Part shown: positions 37,530 through 44,978 of the stretch, piece after piece
Layout of the letters: every line of letters begins with the position of its first letter
Position numbering within the stretch: position 1 is the stretch's first letter
DNA from: Nocardioides immobilis
GTDB taxonomy: Bacteria; Actinomycetota; Actinomycetes; Propionibacteriales; Nocardioidaceae
Direction of reading: 5' to 3'
DNA: 64,000 nt
Assembly: GCF_003515065.1 (NCBI RefSeq)
Contig: NZ_QXGH01000012.1
Location: 186,001 to 250,000, forward strand
Made by a program: the position numbers and the translations under genes
Notes under the pieces: generated by a model
Database searches by the model: none
What the model saw: only the letters and a program-made list of their open reading frames with translations
Told to the model about the DNA's origin: nothing

Positions 37530-38557
37530 GCAGGCTTCGGGACGGCTTCGTCGCCGGTCTGCCCAAGGCCGAGCTGCACGTCCACCACGTCGGCTCCGCG
37601 TCGCCCCGGATCGTCAGCGAGCTCGCCGCCCGGCACCCGGGCACGGTTCCGAGCGACCTGGAGGACCTGCGCCGGTTCTTCGAGTTCCGCGACTTCGCCC
37701 ACTTCATCGAGGTCTACCTGGCGGTCGTCGACCTGGTGAGGACCCCGGAGGACATCCGCTACCTCACCTACGAGATCGCGCGTGAGCTCGCGGAGGCACA
37801 GTCGGTGCGCTACGCGGAGCTGACGTGCACGCCGTACACCTCCGTGCTGCCGCGCGACCCCGGCCGTGGGATGCCGATCGAGGCCTACACCGAGGCGATC
37901 GAGGACGCCCGGGTCGCCGCGGAGCGCGACTTCGGGCTGGTGCTGCGCTGGATCTACGACATCCCGGGTGAGTCCGGGCTCCCGGCGGCCGACGAGACGC
38001 TGCGGTTCGCGCTCGACCACGCGCCGGCCGGGCTGGTCGGCTTCGGTCTCGGCGGGCCCGAGGTCGGCGTCGACCGCCCGCAGTTCAAGGACGTCTTCGA
38101 CGCGGCCCGCGCCGCCGGGCTCCACTCGGTGCCGCACGCCGGCGAGACCACCGGCCCGGAGACGATCTGGTCGGCGATCCACGACCTGGGTGCCGAGCGG
38201 ATCGGCCACGGCACCTCAGCGGCCCAGGATCCTGCCCTGCTGACCTACCTGGCCGAGCACGGCATCGCGCTCGAGGTGTGCCCGTCGTCCAACGTCGCCA
38301 CCCGCGCCGTCGCGTCGCTCGCTGAGCACCCGCTCCCGACGTTCGTCGAGGCCGGTGTCGTGGTGACCATCAACTCCGACGACCCGCCGATGTTCGGCAC
38401 CACCCTCAACAAGGAGTACGACGTCGCCGCCGATCTCCTGGACCTCGACGAGGCGGGCGTCGCCGGTCTCGCGCGGGCAGCGGTCACGGCCTCCTGGGCC
38501 CCGGCGGACGTGCAGCAGCGGATCCTTGGGGAGATCGACGCGTACGTCGCCTCCTGA
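37526..38557 (+). CDS. Adenosine deaminase-family amidohydrolase
   Basis: Zn2+-dependent deaminase of 343 residues. Metal ligands are the HVH in AELHVHHVGSASP, the catalytic Glu is in HAGETTGPETIW, and INSDDPPMFGTTLNKEY carries the metal-binding Asp pair. The N-terminal motif reads VHHVGS rather than the classical HLEG, as in a set of actinobacterial homologues, so the substrate may differ (for example aminodeoxyfutalosine) and gene symbol add is withheld. The GTG start overlaps the DsbA-like stop. Confidence 0.87.
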   Translation: MSRLRDGFVAGLPKAELHVHHVGSASPRIVSELAARHPGTVPSDLEDLRRFFEFRDFAHFIEVYLAVVDLVRTPEDIRYLTYEIARELAEAQSVRYAELTCTPYTSVLPRDPGRGMPIEAYTEAIEDARVAAERDFGLVLRWIYDIPGESGLPAADETLRFALDHAPAGLVGFGLGGPEVGVDRPQFKDVFDAARAAGLHSVPHAGETTGPETIWSAIHDLGAERIGHGTSAAQDPALLTYLAEHGIALEVCPSSNVATRAVASLAEHPLPTFVEAGVVVTINSDDPPMFGTTLNKEYDVAADLLDLDEAGVAGLARAAVTASWAPADVQQRILGEIDAYVAS

Positions 38558-38615
38558 CGGTCGCGCAGGCCGCGCCTCGTTGCTAGTTTCCGGGAGGAGG
38601 ACGAGGAGGTCTTCG

Positions 38616-39167
38616 ATGCACGCGACGCGGCGGGTACGACACCAGGCGCTGAGGTCGGCTGCCGCGATCGCGGTGGTGCTCCTCGCCACTGCGTGCGTGG
38701 ACGACGTGGACGATCCGGAGGAGGCGGAGGACCCGGGTGGCGCCTCGGAGTCGAGCATCGAGAGCCCGGGCGAGTACACCTGCCTGCTGTCCCCGGAGGA
38801 GGTCACCGAGATCATCGACTTCGACGTCACCGGCGTCGAGCCGGGCGGGGAAGACGTCGAGACCTCCGGCGGCTCGCTGGTGTGGGAAGGCTGTGAGTTC
38901 GAGACCGACAGCGACGCGACCGTCGAGCTGTCCACGATCGTCGACGAGTCCGGCGAGCCCGACGTCGCGTCGTACGACGCCTTCGCGGCCAGCGGTGACG
39001 TCGTCCCGGTCGACGGCGTCGGCGACTCGGCCGTCCGGTTCCGGGGCTCGCTCTTCGTCAAGAGCGGCGACACGGCGTACGTCGTCAGCGGCGACAACCA
39101 GCACGGCGAGCCGCTCGAGCTCGAGGTGCTCGAGGAGCTTGCTGCCGCGGTCATCAACGCCGCCTGA
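38616..39167 (+). CDS. DUF3558-type lipoprotein
   Basis: Predicted exported lipoprotein of 183 residues. A basic N-terminus and hydrophobic segment lead to the lipobox LLATAC with lipidation Cys near residue 28, then an acidic linker and a DUF3558-like globular domain ([16 protein letters not shown] ... [17 protein letters not shown]). A GGAGGACGAGGAGG stretch precedes ATG 38616 as the RBS. Function unknown. Ends before a strong hairpin at 39190-39218. Confidence 0.85.
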   Translation: MHATRRVRHQALRSAAAIAVVLLATACVDDVDDPEEAEDPGGASESSIESPGEYTCLLSPEEVTEIIDFDVTGVEPGGEDVETSGGSLVWEGCEFETDSDATVELSTIVDESGEPDVASYDAFAASGDVVPVDGVGDSAVRFRGSLFVKSGDTAYVVSGDNQHGEPLELEVLEELAAAVINAA

Positions 39168-39189
39168 GCGCGTCCTCGAAAATGGCTCG

Positions 39190-39218
39190 GGCCCCGGGGG
39201 CTCATACTCCCCGGGGCC
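39190..39218. terminator. GC-rich hairpin after the lipoprotein gene
   Basis: Perfect 10-bp arms GGCCCCGGGG (39190-39199) and CCCCGGGGCC (39209-39218) with a 9-nt loop, 22 nt after the lipoprotein stop codon. No T-run, but the stem is very stable. Confidence 0.7.
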
Positions 39219-39219
39219 A

Positions 39220-39544
39220 GGGCAATCCTGACCTGGCGCGTTTCCCGATCGTCGGAGGCGCGCCGCTGTCAGGGTCGCGTCCGCCGCGGCAGGGGGTCGT
39301 GGCCGCGATCCTTGGCTTCGCGCTCGGCACGGTCCCCGAGGGCGGGAGCACCGGGCTGCTCGGTCTCGTCCTGGCCTTGTTCCTGCCCAGCCTCGCGCTC
39401 ACGGTGCGGCGGATCCACGACACCGGCAAGAGCGGGTGGTGGGCGCTGATCCTGCTGGTGCCGTGAATCGGGATCATCGCGTGGTTCGTGTTCGCCCTGC
39501 AGGAGAGCGACGGGGACAACCAGTGGGGGCCGATCCCGGCCTGA
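39220..39544 (+). pseudogene. DUF805 membrane protein relic with in-frame stop
   Basis: The frame encodes the C-terminal two thirds of a DUF805 protein: [20 protein letters not shown] (the family signature), then an in-frame TGA at 39464-39466, then IGIIAWFVFALQESDGDNQW and GPIPA before a normal stop. The first membrane helix expected in DUF805 is missing and no convincing start is seen. The stop interrupts the usual LVP-x-IG region by a single base change. It is probably a dead gene; function of the family is unknown. Confidence 0.75.
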
Positions 39545-39568
39545 CCGCGTCGCGGTCGAGCGACGATC

Positions 39569-39644
39569 TGGCGCCCCCGGCAGGAGTCGAACCCGCAACC
39601 GTTGGAGTAGAAATCCACTGCGCTATCCATTGCGCCACGGGGGC
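39569..39644 (-). tRNA. tRNA-Arg(UCU), with encoded CCA
   Basis: Minus-strand cloverleaf: acceptor GCCCCCG/CGGGGGC, D arm GCGCAATGGATAGCGC, anticodon loop TTTCTAC (anticodon UCU) with one mismatched outer stem pair, T loop TTCGACT, discriminator G, CCA encoded at 39569-39571. Confidence 0.93.
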
Positions 39645-39734
39645 TAGTGCTGGGTCTGAGTATCCCATTCGCGTGTTGTGGACAACGGGATTGGGTGGTT
39701 CCGATCCGGCAGCGCACGGCGCAGGCTGCCGCGC

Positions 39735-40553
39735 ATGGACGAAGGAATCAGGTCGCTGGCATCGGCGCAGAGCGGGGTCTTGGCCCGACGCCAGCTGACC
39801 GCTCTCGGGATGAACTGGAACGCCGTGGATCGTCAGGTCCGCAGCGGACGATGGGCCGAGCGGACGCCGCGGGTCGTCAGCATCTTCAGCGGGCCACTCG
39901 GCGAGGAGCAGCGCCGATGGGTCGGTGTGCTGCACGCTGGGCCGCGCAGCATGCTCGGGGGTCTCACAGCTGGCGCGCGGAGCGGTTTGGTCGGCTGGTC
40001 GCGCTCGGACGTCACGGTGATCGTCGATGATGAGCTGAGCTTCGAGGAAGTGCCCGGCGTCCGGTTCTTCCGGTCGCGGCGACCGTTCGAGGTGCTTCGC
40101 GACCCACGACCCGGCATTCCGTGCTGCCGGCTCGAGCACGCGCTCCTGTTGTGGGGAGGGTACGACGCACCACTCCGGCCGGCGTACGGCGTACTCGCGG
40201 CGTCAGTCCAGCAGCGGCTCACCACGGCCGCGCGGCTCGGCCGGGCGATCGTCCAGCTGAAGCCGCTGCGCCGCGCGAAGGCCTTCCGCGGTCTGGTCAA
40301 GGACATCGAGGGCGGCGTGCACTCAGGCGCCGAGCGCGATGTCGGTCGACTCTGTCGCGAGTTCGCGATCCCGCTGCCCGTTCGCCAGGTGCCGCGGCTC
40401 GACAGCGAGGGCAAACGGCGATGGACGGACTGCGAGTGGGTCCGGGCCGACGGGACCGTGGTGGTGCTCGCGGTCGAGAACTCCGCGGTCGTGTGCCTCA
40501 GGGATCGCAATTCCGATGGCTCAGGCACACGACGGGAGGCACGCAGGGTCTGA
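39735..40553 (+). CDS. AbiEi-type antitoxin N-terminal domain protein, C-terminus replaced by repeat sequence
   Basis: Winged-helix AbiEi-like N-terminal domain (SLASAQSGVLARRQLTALGM ... WNAVDRQVRSGRW) followed by a region usual in the large actinobacterial family of solitary AbiEi/DUF559-like proteins (SGAERDVGRLCREFAIPLPV; TDCEWVRADGTVVVL). Homologues as I know them continue about 50 residues with an LEVDG-type, endonuclease-like ending. Here the frame runs at 40488 into the short repeat array and ends with repeat-derived residues (VVCLRDRNSDGS...), so the domain is truncated. CAGGCT is 7 nt before ATG 39735. No partner toxin is adjacent. Confidence 0.8.
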   Translation: MDEGIRSLASAQSGVLARRQLTALGMNWNAVDRQVRSGRWAERTPRVVSIFSGPLGEEQRRWVGVLHAGPRSMLGGLTAGARSGLVGWSRSDVTVIVDDELSFEEVPGVRFFRSRRPFEVLRDPRPGIPCCRLEHALLLWGGYDAPLRPAYGVLAASVQQRLTTAARLGRAIVQLKPLRRAKAFRGLVKDIEGGVHSGAERDVGRLCREFAIPLPVRQVPRLDSEGKRRWTDCEWVRADGTVVVLAVENSAVVCLRDRNSDGSGTRREARRV

Positions 40554-40626
40554 GGCACACGACTGGCCGACCTAACGTTCCCTGAGGCACACGACTGGCC
40601 GACCAGCGTGCCCTGAGGCACACGAC
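40488..40626. repeat. Interspersed short repeat array (CTGAGGCACACGAC)
   Basis: Five copies of the 14-bp core CTGAGGCACACGAC or a one-base variant: one inverted (40488-40503), one forward variant (40520-40533), and three forward (40550-40563, 40582-40595, 40613-40626). The last three are spaced 31-32 bp apart and two share a 23-bp extended unit ending GGCCGACC. The array covers the 3' end of the AbiEi-like gene and the gap to the aminopeptidase P stop. Confidence 0.85.
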
Positions 40627-40627
40627 C

Positions 40628-42040
40628 TCACCCCCGCAGCCGGCCCATCCACTCCTCGACAGCGTCGGCCTCACGGGGGAGGGCGGCCGACAGGTTGCGG
40701 ACACCGTCGGCAGTGACGACGACGTCGTCCTCGATCCGGATGCCGATGCCGCGGAGCTCCTCGGGGACGAGCAGGTCGTCCTCCTGGAAGTACAGCCCGG
40801 GCTCGACGGTCAGCACCATGCCCTCGGCGAGGGTGCCGTCGCGGTAGGACTCGGGCGCGGCGCGTCCGCAGTCGTGGACGTCCATGCCGAGCATGTGGCT
40901 GGTGCCGTGCAGGGTCCAGCGGGCGTAGAGCTTGGACTCCGGGTCGAGCGCCTCCTCGACCGAGACGGGCAGCAGTCCGAGGTCGCCGAGCCCCTGCGCG
41001 AGCACGGCCATGGCCGCATCGTGGCCGGCGAGGAACGGCACGTCGGGCCGGAGCGCTGCGATGCCGGCCTCCTGCGCGCGCAGGACCAGCGTGTAGAGGT
41101 CGCGCTGCAGCGGGCTGAAGGTGCCGTTGACCGGGAGCGTCCGGGTGACGTCGGCCGTGTAGAGGTTGTGACCCTCGACGCCCATGTCGAGCAGAACCAG
41201 CTCGCCGGGGACGACCGGGCCGGAGTTCTCGATCCAGTGCAGCGTGGTCGCGTGCGAGCCGCCGGCCACGATGGAGTCGTAGCCGAGGTCGTTGCCCATC
41301 GCGCGGGCCCGCCGGAAGAAGGTGCCCTCGAGCCAGCGCTCGCCGTGCTCGAGCACGTTGGCCCACTCGGCGACGGAGTCCTCGAAGCCCAGCGTGGTGA
41401 TGTCGCACGCGGTCTGGAGCTCGCCCAGCTCCCACTCGTCCTTCACCAGGCGCATCTCCGAGATCACCCGGGCGAAGTCGTCGTCGAGGGACTCGTCGGC
41501 GGGCACCAGCGCATCGACGGTGGCCGAGAGGCCGCGGTGCACGCGGGTCTTCGCGGACACGGCGAGGACGTCGGGAAGCTCGTCAACGTGCTTGACCGGA
41601 AGGCCGAGCGCGGCCTCGAGCTCACCGAGCGACGGACGGCGACCGGCCCAGAGCGCGCCGTACTGCCGGTCCCGGAAGAACTCGTCGCTGTCCCGCCCGG
41701 ACCGCGGCCGCGCGTAGAGGGTCGAGGAGCCGTCCGGCTCGACGACGAGTACGGCGTCCGACGTCTGGTTGCCGGAGAAGTAGCTGTGCGCGGTGTCGGG
41801 CCGGAACCGGTAGTCGGTGTCGGCGGCGCGCACCTTGAACGTGCCGGCAGGGAGCACGAGTCGCTCGCCTGGGAAGGTCGCGGCCAGCCGAGCCCGGCGC
41901 GCGGCAGCCCACGATGTGATCGGGTGCGGCGAGACCTCCCGCTCGCGGTCGTCCCAGCCGGTCCGCATGAAGGCGGCGTACGCCTCCGGGACGGCAGGGT
42001 CGTGGGACTCGGTCTTCAGCTCCTTGGGGGCGTCGTTCAC
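40628..42040 (-). CDS. pepP: Xaa-Pro aminopeptidase P
   Basis: M24B metallopeptidase releasing the N-terminal residue before proline. The N-terminal creatinase domain (about 1-175) precedes a pita-bread domain with metal ligands in VLLDMGVEGHNLYTADVTRT (two Asp), LHGTSHMLGMDVHD (His), VLTVEPGLYF (Glu) and IRIEDDVVV (Glu). The protein has 470 residues. The GTG start at 42040 has a TACAGT box at 42047-42052, 6 nt upstream (leaderless). It is divergent from the PrsW gene. Confidence 0.93.
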   Translation of the reverse strand: MNDAPKELKTESHDPAVPEAYAAFMRTGWDDREREVSPHPITSWAAARRARLAATFPGERLVLPAGTFKVRAADTDYRFRPDTAHSYFSGNQTSDAVLVVEPDGSSTLYARPRSGRDSDEFFRDRQYGALWAGRRPSLGELEAALGLPVKHVDELPDVLAVSAKTRVHRGLSATVDALVPADESLDDDFARVISEMRLVKDEWELGELQTACDITTLGFEDSVAEWANVLEHGERWLEGTFFRRARAMGNDLGYDSIVAGGSHATTLHWIENSGPVVPGELVLLDMGVEGHNLYTADVTRTLPVNGTFSPLQRDLYTLVLRAQEAGIAALRPDVPFLAGHDAAMAVLAQGLGDLGLLPVSVEEALDPESKLYARWTLHGTSHMLGMDVHDCGRAAPESYRDGTLAEGMVLTVEPGLYFQEDDLLVPEELRGIGIRIEDDVVVTADGVRNLSAALPREADAVEEWMGRLRG

Positions 42041-42098
42041 GCCCCCACTGTAACTTCCACGGGTTCACGCCGGATCGGCCGGAAACATCGCGCCCCGA

Positions 42099-42104
42099 TA
42101 GGCT
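42099..42104 (+). promoter_or_regulatory. -10 box TAGGCT of the PrsW-dynamin operon
   Basis: TAGGCT ends 7 nt before ATG 42112. It is the only promoter-like element before three overlapping genes. Confidence 0.55.
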
Positions 42105-42111
42105 TCTGCCC

Positions 42112-43233
42112 ATGCCAGGAGCCCGTCGTGACAGCGTCGCCTTCACGGTCGTGGTGACCGTGGCGGTGGTTGTCGGCGCGCTGCTGATGCTCGCGATCCT
42201 CGCTCTTTCGGGTGCTCCCAGCATCCTGCTGCTGGCCACGGCGCTGGCCGCGCTGCCGGTCGGACCGGTCGTCGCCGTCTACCTCTGGCTCGACCGCTAC
42301 GAGCCGGAGCCGAAGCTGCTGCTCAGCTACGCCCTGCTGTGGGGGGCGTTCGTGGCGACGATCGCCGCGCTCGTCGTCCAGGGGATCGGCGGCTTCGTGG
42401 TGGGTATCACCGACGACGTGTCGCTGGCCGTCGTCGCGCCGCTGACCGAGGAGGCCAGCAAGGGAGCCTTCCTGCTGCTCCTCCTGTGGTGGCGCCGTGC
42501 CGAGCTGGACGGTGTCCTCGACGGGATCGTCTATGCCGGCCTGGTCGGTGTCGGGTTCGCGTTCACCGAGAACATCCTCTACCTCGCGGCGGCGTACGGC
42601 GGGACGGACGGCACCGGGCCCGGAGGGGTCGCCGGCGTGACCACGATCTTCGTGATCCGCTGCGTCTTCAGCCCGTTCGCCCACCCGCTGTTCACGGCAT
42701 TCACCGGCATCGGACTCGGTCTCGCTGTGATGTCCCGCACGCCGGCGGTCCGGATCCTGGCGCCGATCGGCGGCTATCTCTGCGCGGTCGCCGCCCATGC
42801 GTTGTGGAACGGCTCGACCCTGTTCGGGTTCGGCAGCTTCCTCCTCGCGTACGCCGTCCTGATGGTTCCCGCCTTCGTCGGCATGATCTGCCTCGCGGTG
42901 TGGGCGCGGACCAGAGAGCGGCAGATGCTCACGATGGCCCTCGACGACGCCGCCTCCCGAGGCCTGATCCCGGCAACCGACATCGGCTGGCTCGTGGATC
43001 TCAGGGCTCGGCGCATCGCACGTCGTCATGCCCGAACCGAGGGCGGTGACCCGGCCGTCAAGGCGATGCGGGACTATCAACAGGCCGCGATCGAGCTCGG
43101 GTTCCTGCACCATCGCCTGCTGCGCGGCACTGCACCGAAGGACTGGCAGGCGCGTGGCCAGGAGTTCCTGGCGCGCATCCAGGCGTCCCGTCCGGGATTC
43201 GCCTTCCCCGGACAGGTGGTACCCCAACGATGA
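42112..43233 (+). CDS. PrsW-family intramembrane metalloprotease
   Basis: Polytopic membrane protease of 373 residues with the PrsW motifs: EEASKGAF (EExxK), the FTENILYLAA segment, HPLFTAFTGIGLG and HALWNGS, which together supply the metal-binding Glu/His. About nine hydrophobic helices lie in residues 10-275, followed by a basic cytoplasmic tail. In Bacillus, PrsW cleaves an anti-sigma factor; here the substrate is unknown. Its stop overlaps the next ATG by 4 nt, coupling it to a dynamin-like GTPase. Confidence 0.9.
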   Translation: MPGARRDSVAFTVVVTVAVVVGALLMLAILALSGAPSILLLATALAALPVGPVVAVYLWLDRYEPEPKLLLSYALLWGAFVATIAALVVQGIGGFVVGITDDVSLAVVAPLTEEASKGAFLLLLLWWRRAELDGVLDGIVYAGLVGVGFAFTENILYLAAAYGGTDGTGPGGVAGVTTIFVIRCVFSPFAHPLFTAFTGIGLGLAVMSRTPAVRILAPIGGYLCAVAAHALWNGSTLFGFGSFLLAYAVLMVPAFVGMICLAVWARTRERQMLTMALDDAASRGLIPATDIGWLVDLRARRIARRHARTEGGDPAVKAMRDYQQAAIELGFLHHRLLRGTAPKDWQARGQEFLARIQASRPGFAFPGQVVPQR

Positions 43234-44978
43234 GCACGTCCCACAGGGGCAAGAGCGGCGACGAGATCACCGGCAGCCAGATGCTGACCGGCCTGATCCG
43301 GCTCCGTGGTGCCCTGCAGGCGGCCGCTCTGCCTCTCGATCTCCCTGGCGTCGCGGCTCTGCGCGAGCACCGCCAGCAGGTCATCGACCAGCTCGAGGAC
43401 TACGTGATCCCGCGGCTGATGTCGCTGGACGCGCCTCTCCTCACCGTCGTCGGCGGCTCGACCGGCGCCGGCAAGTCCACCCTGGTCAACACCCTCGTCG
43501 GACACCGGGTGACCGCACCGGGCGTCCTGCGCCCCACCACGCGCTCGCCCGTGCTGGCCCACCACCCGGACGACGGCAAGTGGTTCGGGCAGGACCGGCT
43601 GCTGCCGGACCTCAAGCGCGTCGACCACCCGACCAACGACCATGACTGCATCCAGCTGGTCCCGACCGCCTCGGTGCCCAAGGGGATCGCGATCCTCGAC
43701 GCGCCGGACGTCGACTCGGTCGAGGAGCGCAACCGGATCCTCGCCGGGCAGCTGCTGTCGGCCGCCGACCTGTGGCTGTTCGTGACGTCGGCCGCGCGCT
43801 ACAGCGACCAGGTCCCGTGGGACTACCTCAAGCTGGCAGCGGACCGCTCCACCTCCGTCGCGCTGGTGCTGGACCGTACGCCGCCGGAGTCGGTCGAGAC
43901 CGTCTCCGGTCACCTCGCGCGGATGATGGCGTCCCGCGGGCTCAAGGACTCGCCGCTCTTCGGCGTCGCCGAGGGGACGGTCAGCGACGACGGGCTGCTC
44001 CCGGCCGGCCACGTCGCCGAGATCCGCGCCTGGCTCGAGGCACTCGCCGCCGATGCCGGCGCCCGCAACGCGATCGTGCACCAGACCGTCGGCGGCTCGA
44101 TCCGGATCCTGACCCGTCGGGTCTACCCGGTCGCCGACGCGGCCGAGGAGCAGCTGGTCGCCATCGGCGACCTCACCACGCTCGTCGAGCGTCAGTACGA
44201 CATCGTGAGCAAGCACCTGCTCACCTCGGCGTCCGACGGCACCCTGCTGCGGGGCGACCTGCTCACCCGCTGGCAGGAGTTCGTCGGCAGCGGTGAGCTG
44301 CTCCGCTCCCTCGAGGCCAAGGTCGGCTTCGTCCGCGAGCGCCTGATGAACGCCATCAAGGGCAAGCCGCAGCAGGCCGAGCGGGTCGCGGTCGCGATCG
44401 AGACCGGGCTCGAGACGCTCGTCGTCGAGCATGGCGAGCAGGCGGCTGCCCGGGCCGCGGCCGCCTGGCGGGCGACGCCGTACGGCGCCCAGCTCATCGA
44501 CGCCGCGACCGAGGACCTCACCCGGGCGGGCCGTGACCTGCGCCGCCGCGCGGTGGCCGAGGTCCAGGCCTGGCAGTCCGAGCTGCAGGACCTGGTCCGC
44601 AGTGAGAGCGGCGACGTCCGCACGTCTGCCCGGTTCCTCGCCGTCGGCGTGCGCGGGCTGGCGGTCACCCTGGCGGTCGTCGTGCTCGGGGGCGAGCAGC
44701 CGCCGGTCGCGGCCAGCGACTCGCTGCGGCTCGGTGTCCGCCTCCTCGAGACCGTCGTGGGGCCGGGTACTGCCGGCATGCTCCGACGTCGCGCCCGCAC
44801 CTCGCTCGACGACCGGCTGGGCGCTTTGCTCGCCGCGGAGCGCACCCGTTACGTTGCACCGGCGGATCAGTGGCAGCCGACCAAGGACGCGGGGGAGAAC
44901 CTGCGAACGGCCGCCCGGCGGGTGGACGACCTGCGGTACGCCGCCACGATGCAGAAGGGCACTGGAGGACACCTGTGA
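43230..44978 (+). CDS. Dynamin-like GTPase A
   Basis: Large GTPase of 582 residues. G1 (P-loop) is GGSTGAGKSTLVNTL near residues 74-88; G2 Thr lies in RPTTRSPV; G3 DAPDVDS; the G4 position LDRTPPE departs from NKxD. A hydrophobic stretch near 475-490 may insert in the membrane. It resembles the bacterial dynamin-family proteins found in pairs in actinobacteria (such as Streptomyces DynA/DynB, which act at sporulation septa). It overlaps PrsW upstream and the second GTPase downstream (GTGA at 44975). Confidence 0.83.
   Translation: MSTSHRGKSGDEITGSQMLTGLIRLRGALQAAALPLDLPGVAALREHRQQVIDQLEDYVIPRLMSLDAPLLTVVGGSTGAGKSTLVNTLVGHRVTAPGVLRPTTRSPVLAHHPDDGKWFGQDRLLPDLKRVDHPTNDHDCIQLVPTASVPKGIAILDAPDVDSVEERNRILAGQLLSAADLWLFVTSAARYSDQVPWDYLKLAADRSTSVALVLDRTPPESVETVSGHLARMMASRGLKDSPLFGVAEGTVSDDGLLPAGHVAEIRAWLEALAADAGARNAIVHQTVGGSIRILTRRVYPVADAAEEQLVAIGDLTTLVERQYDIVSKHLLTSASDGTLLRGDLLTRWQEFVGSGELLRSLEAKVGFVRERLMNAIKGKPQQAERVAVAIETGLETLVVEHGEQAAARAAAAWRATPYGAQLIDAATEDLTRAGRDLRRRAVAEVQAWQSELQDLVRSESGDVRTSARFLAVGVRGLAVTLAVVVLGGEQPPVAASDSLRLGVRLLETVVGPGTAGMLRRRARTSLDDRLGALLAAERTRYVAPADQWQPTKDAGENLRTAARRVDDLRYAATMQKGTGGHL

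Noticed and set aside
40488-40626. Possible CRISPR array
   Set aside because: Core repeats are only 14 bp, mixed orientation, spacers short and partly identical, no cas genes.
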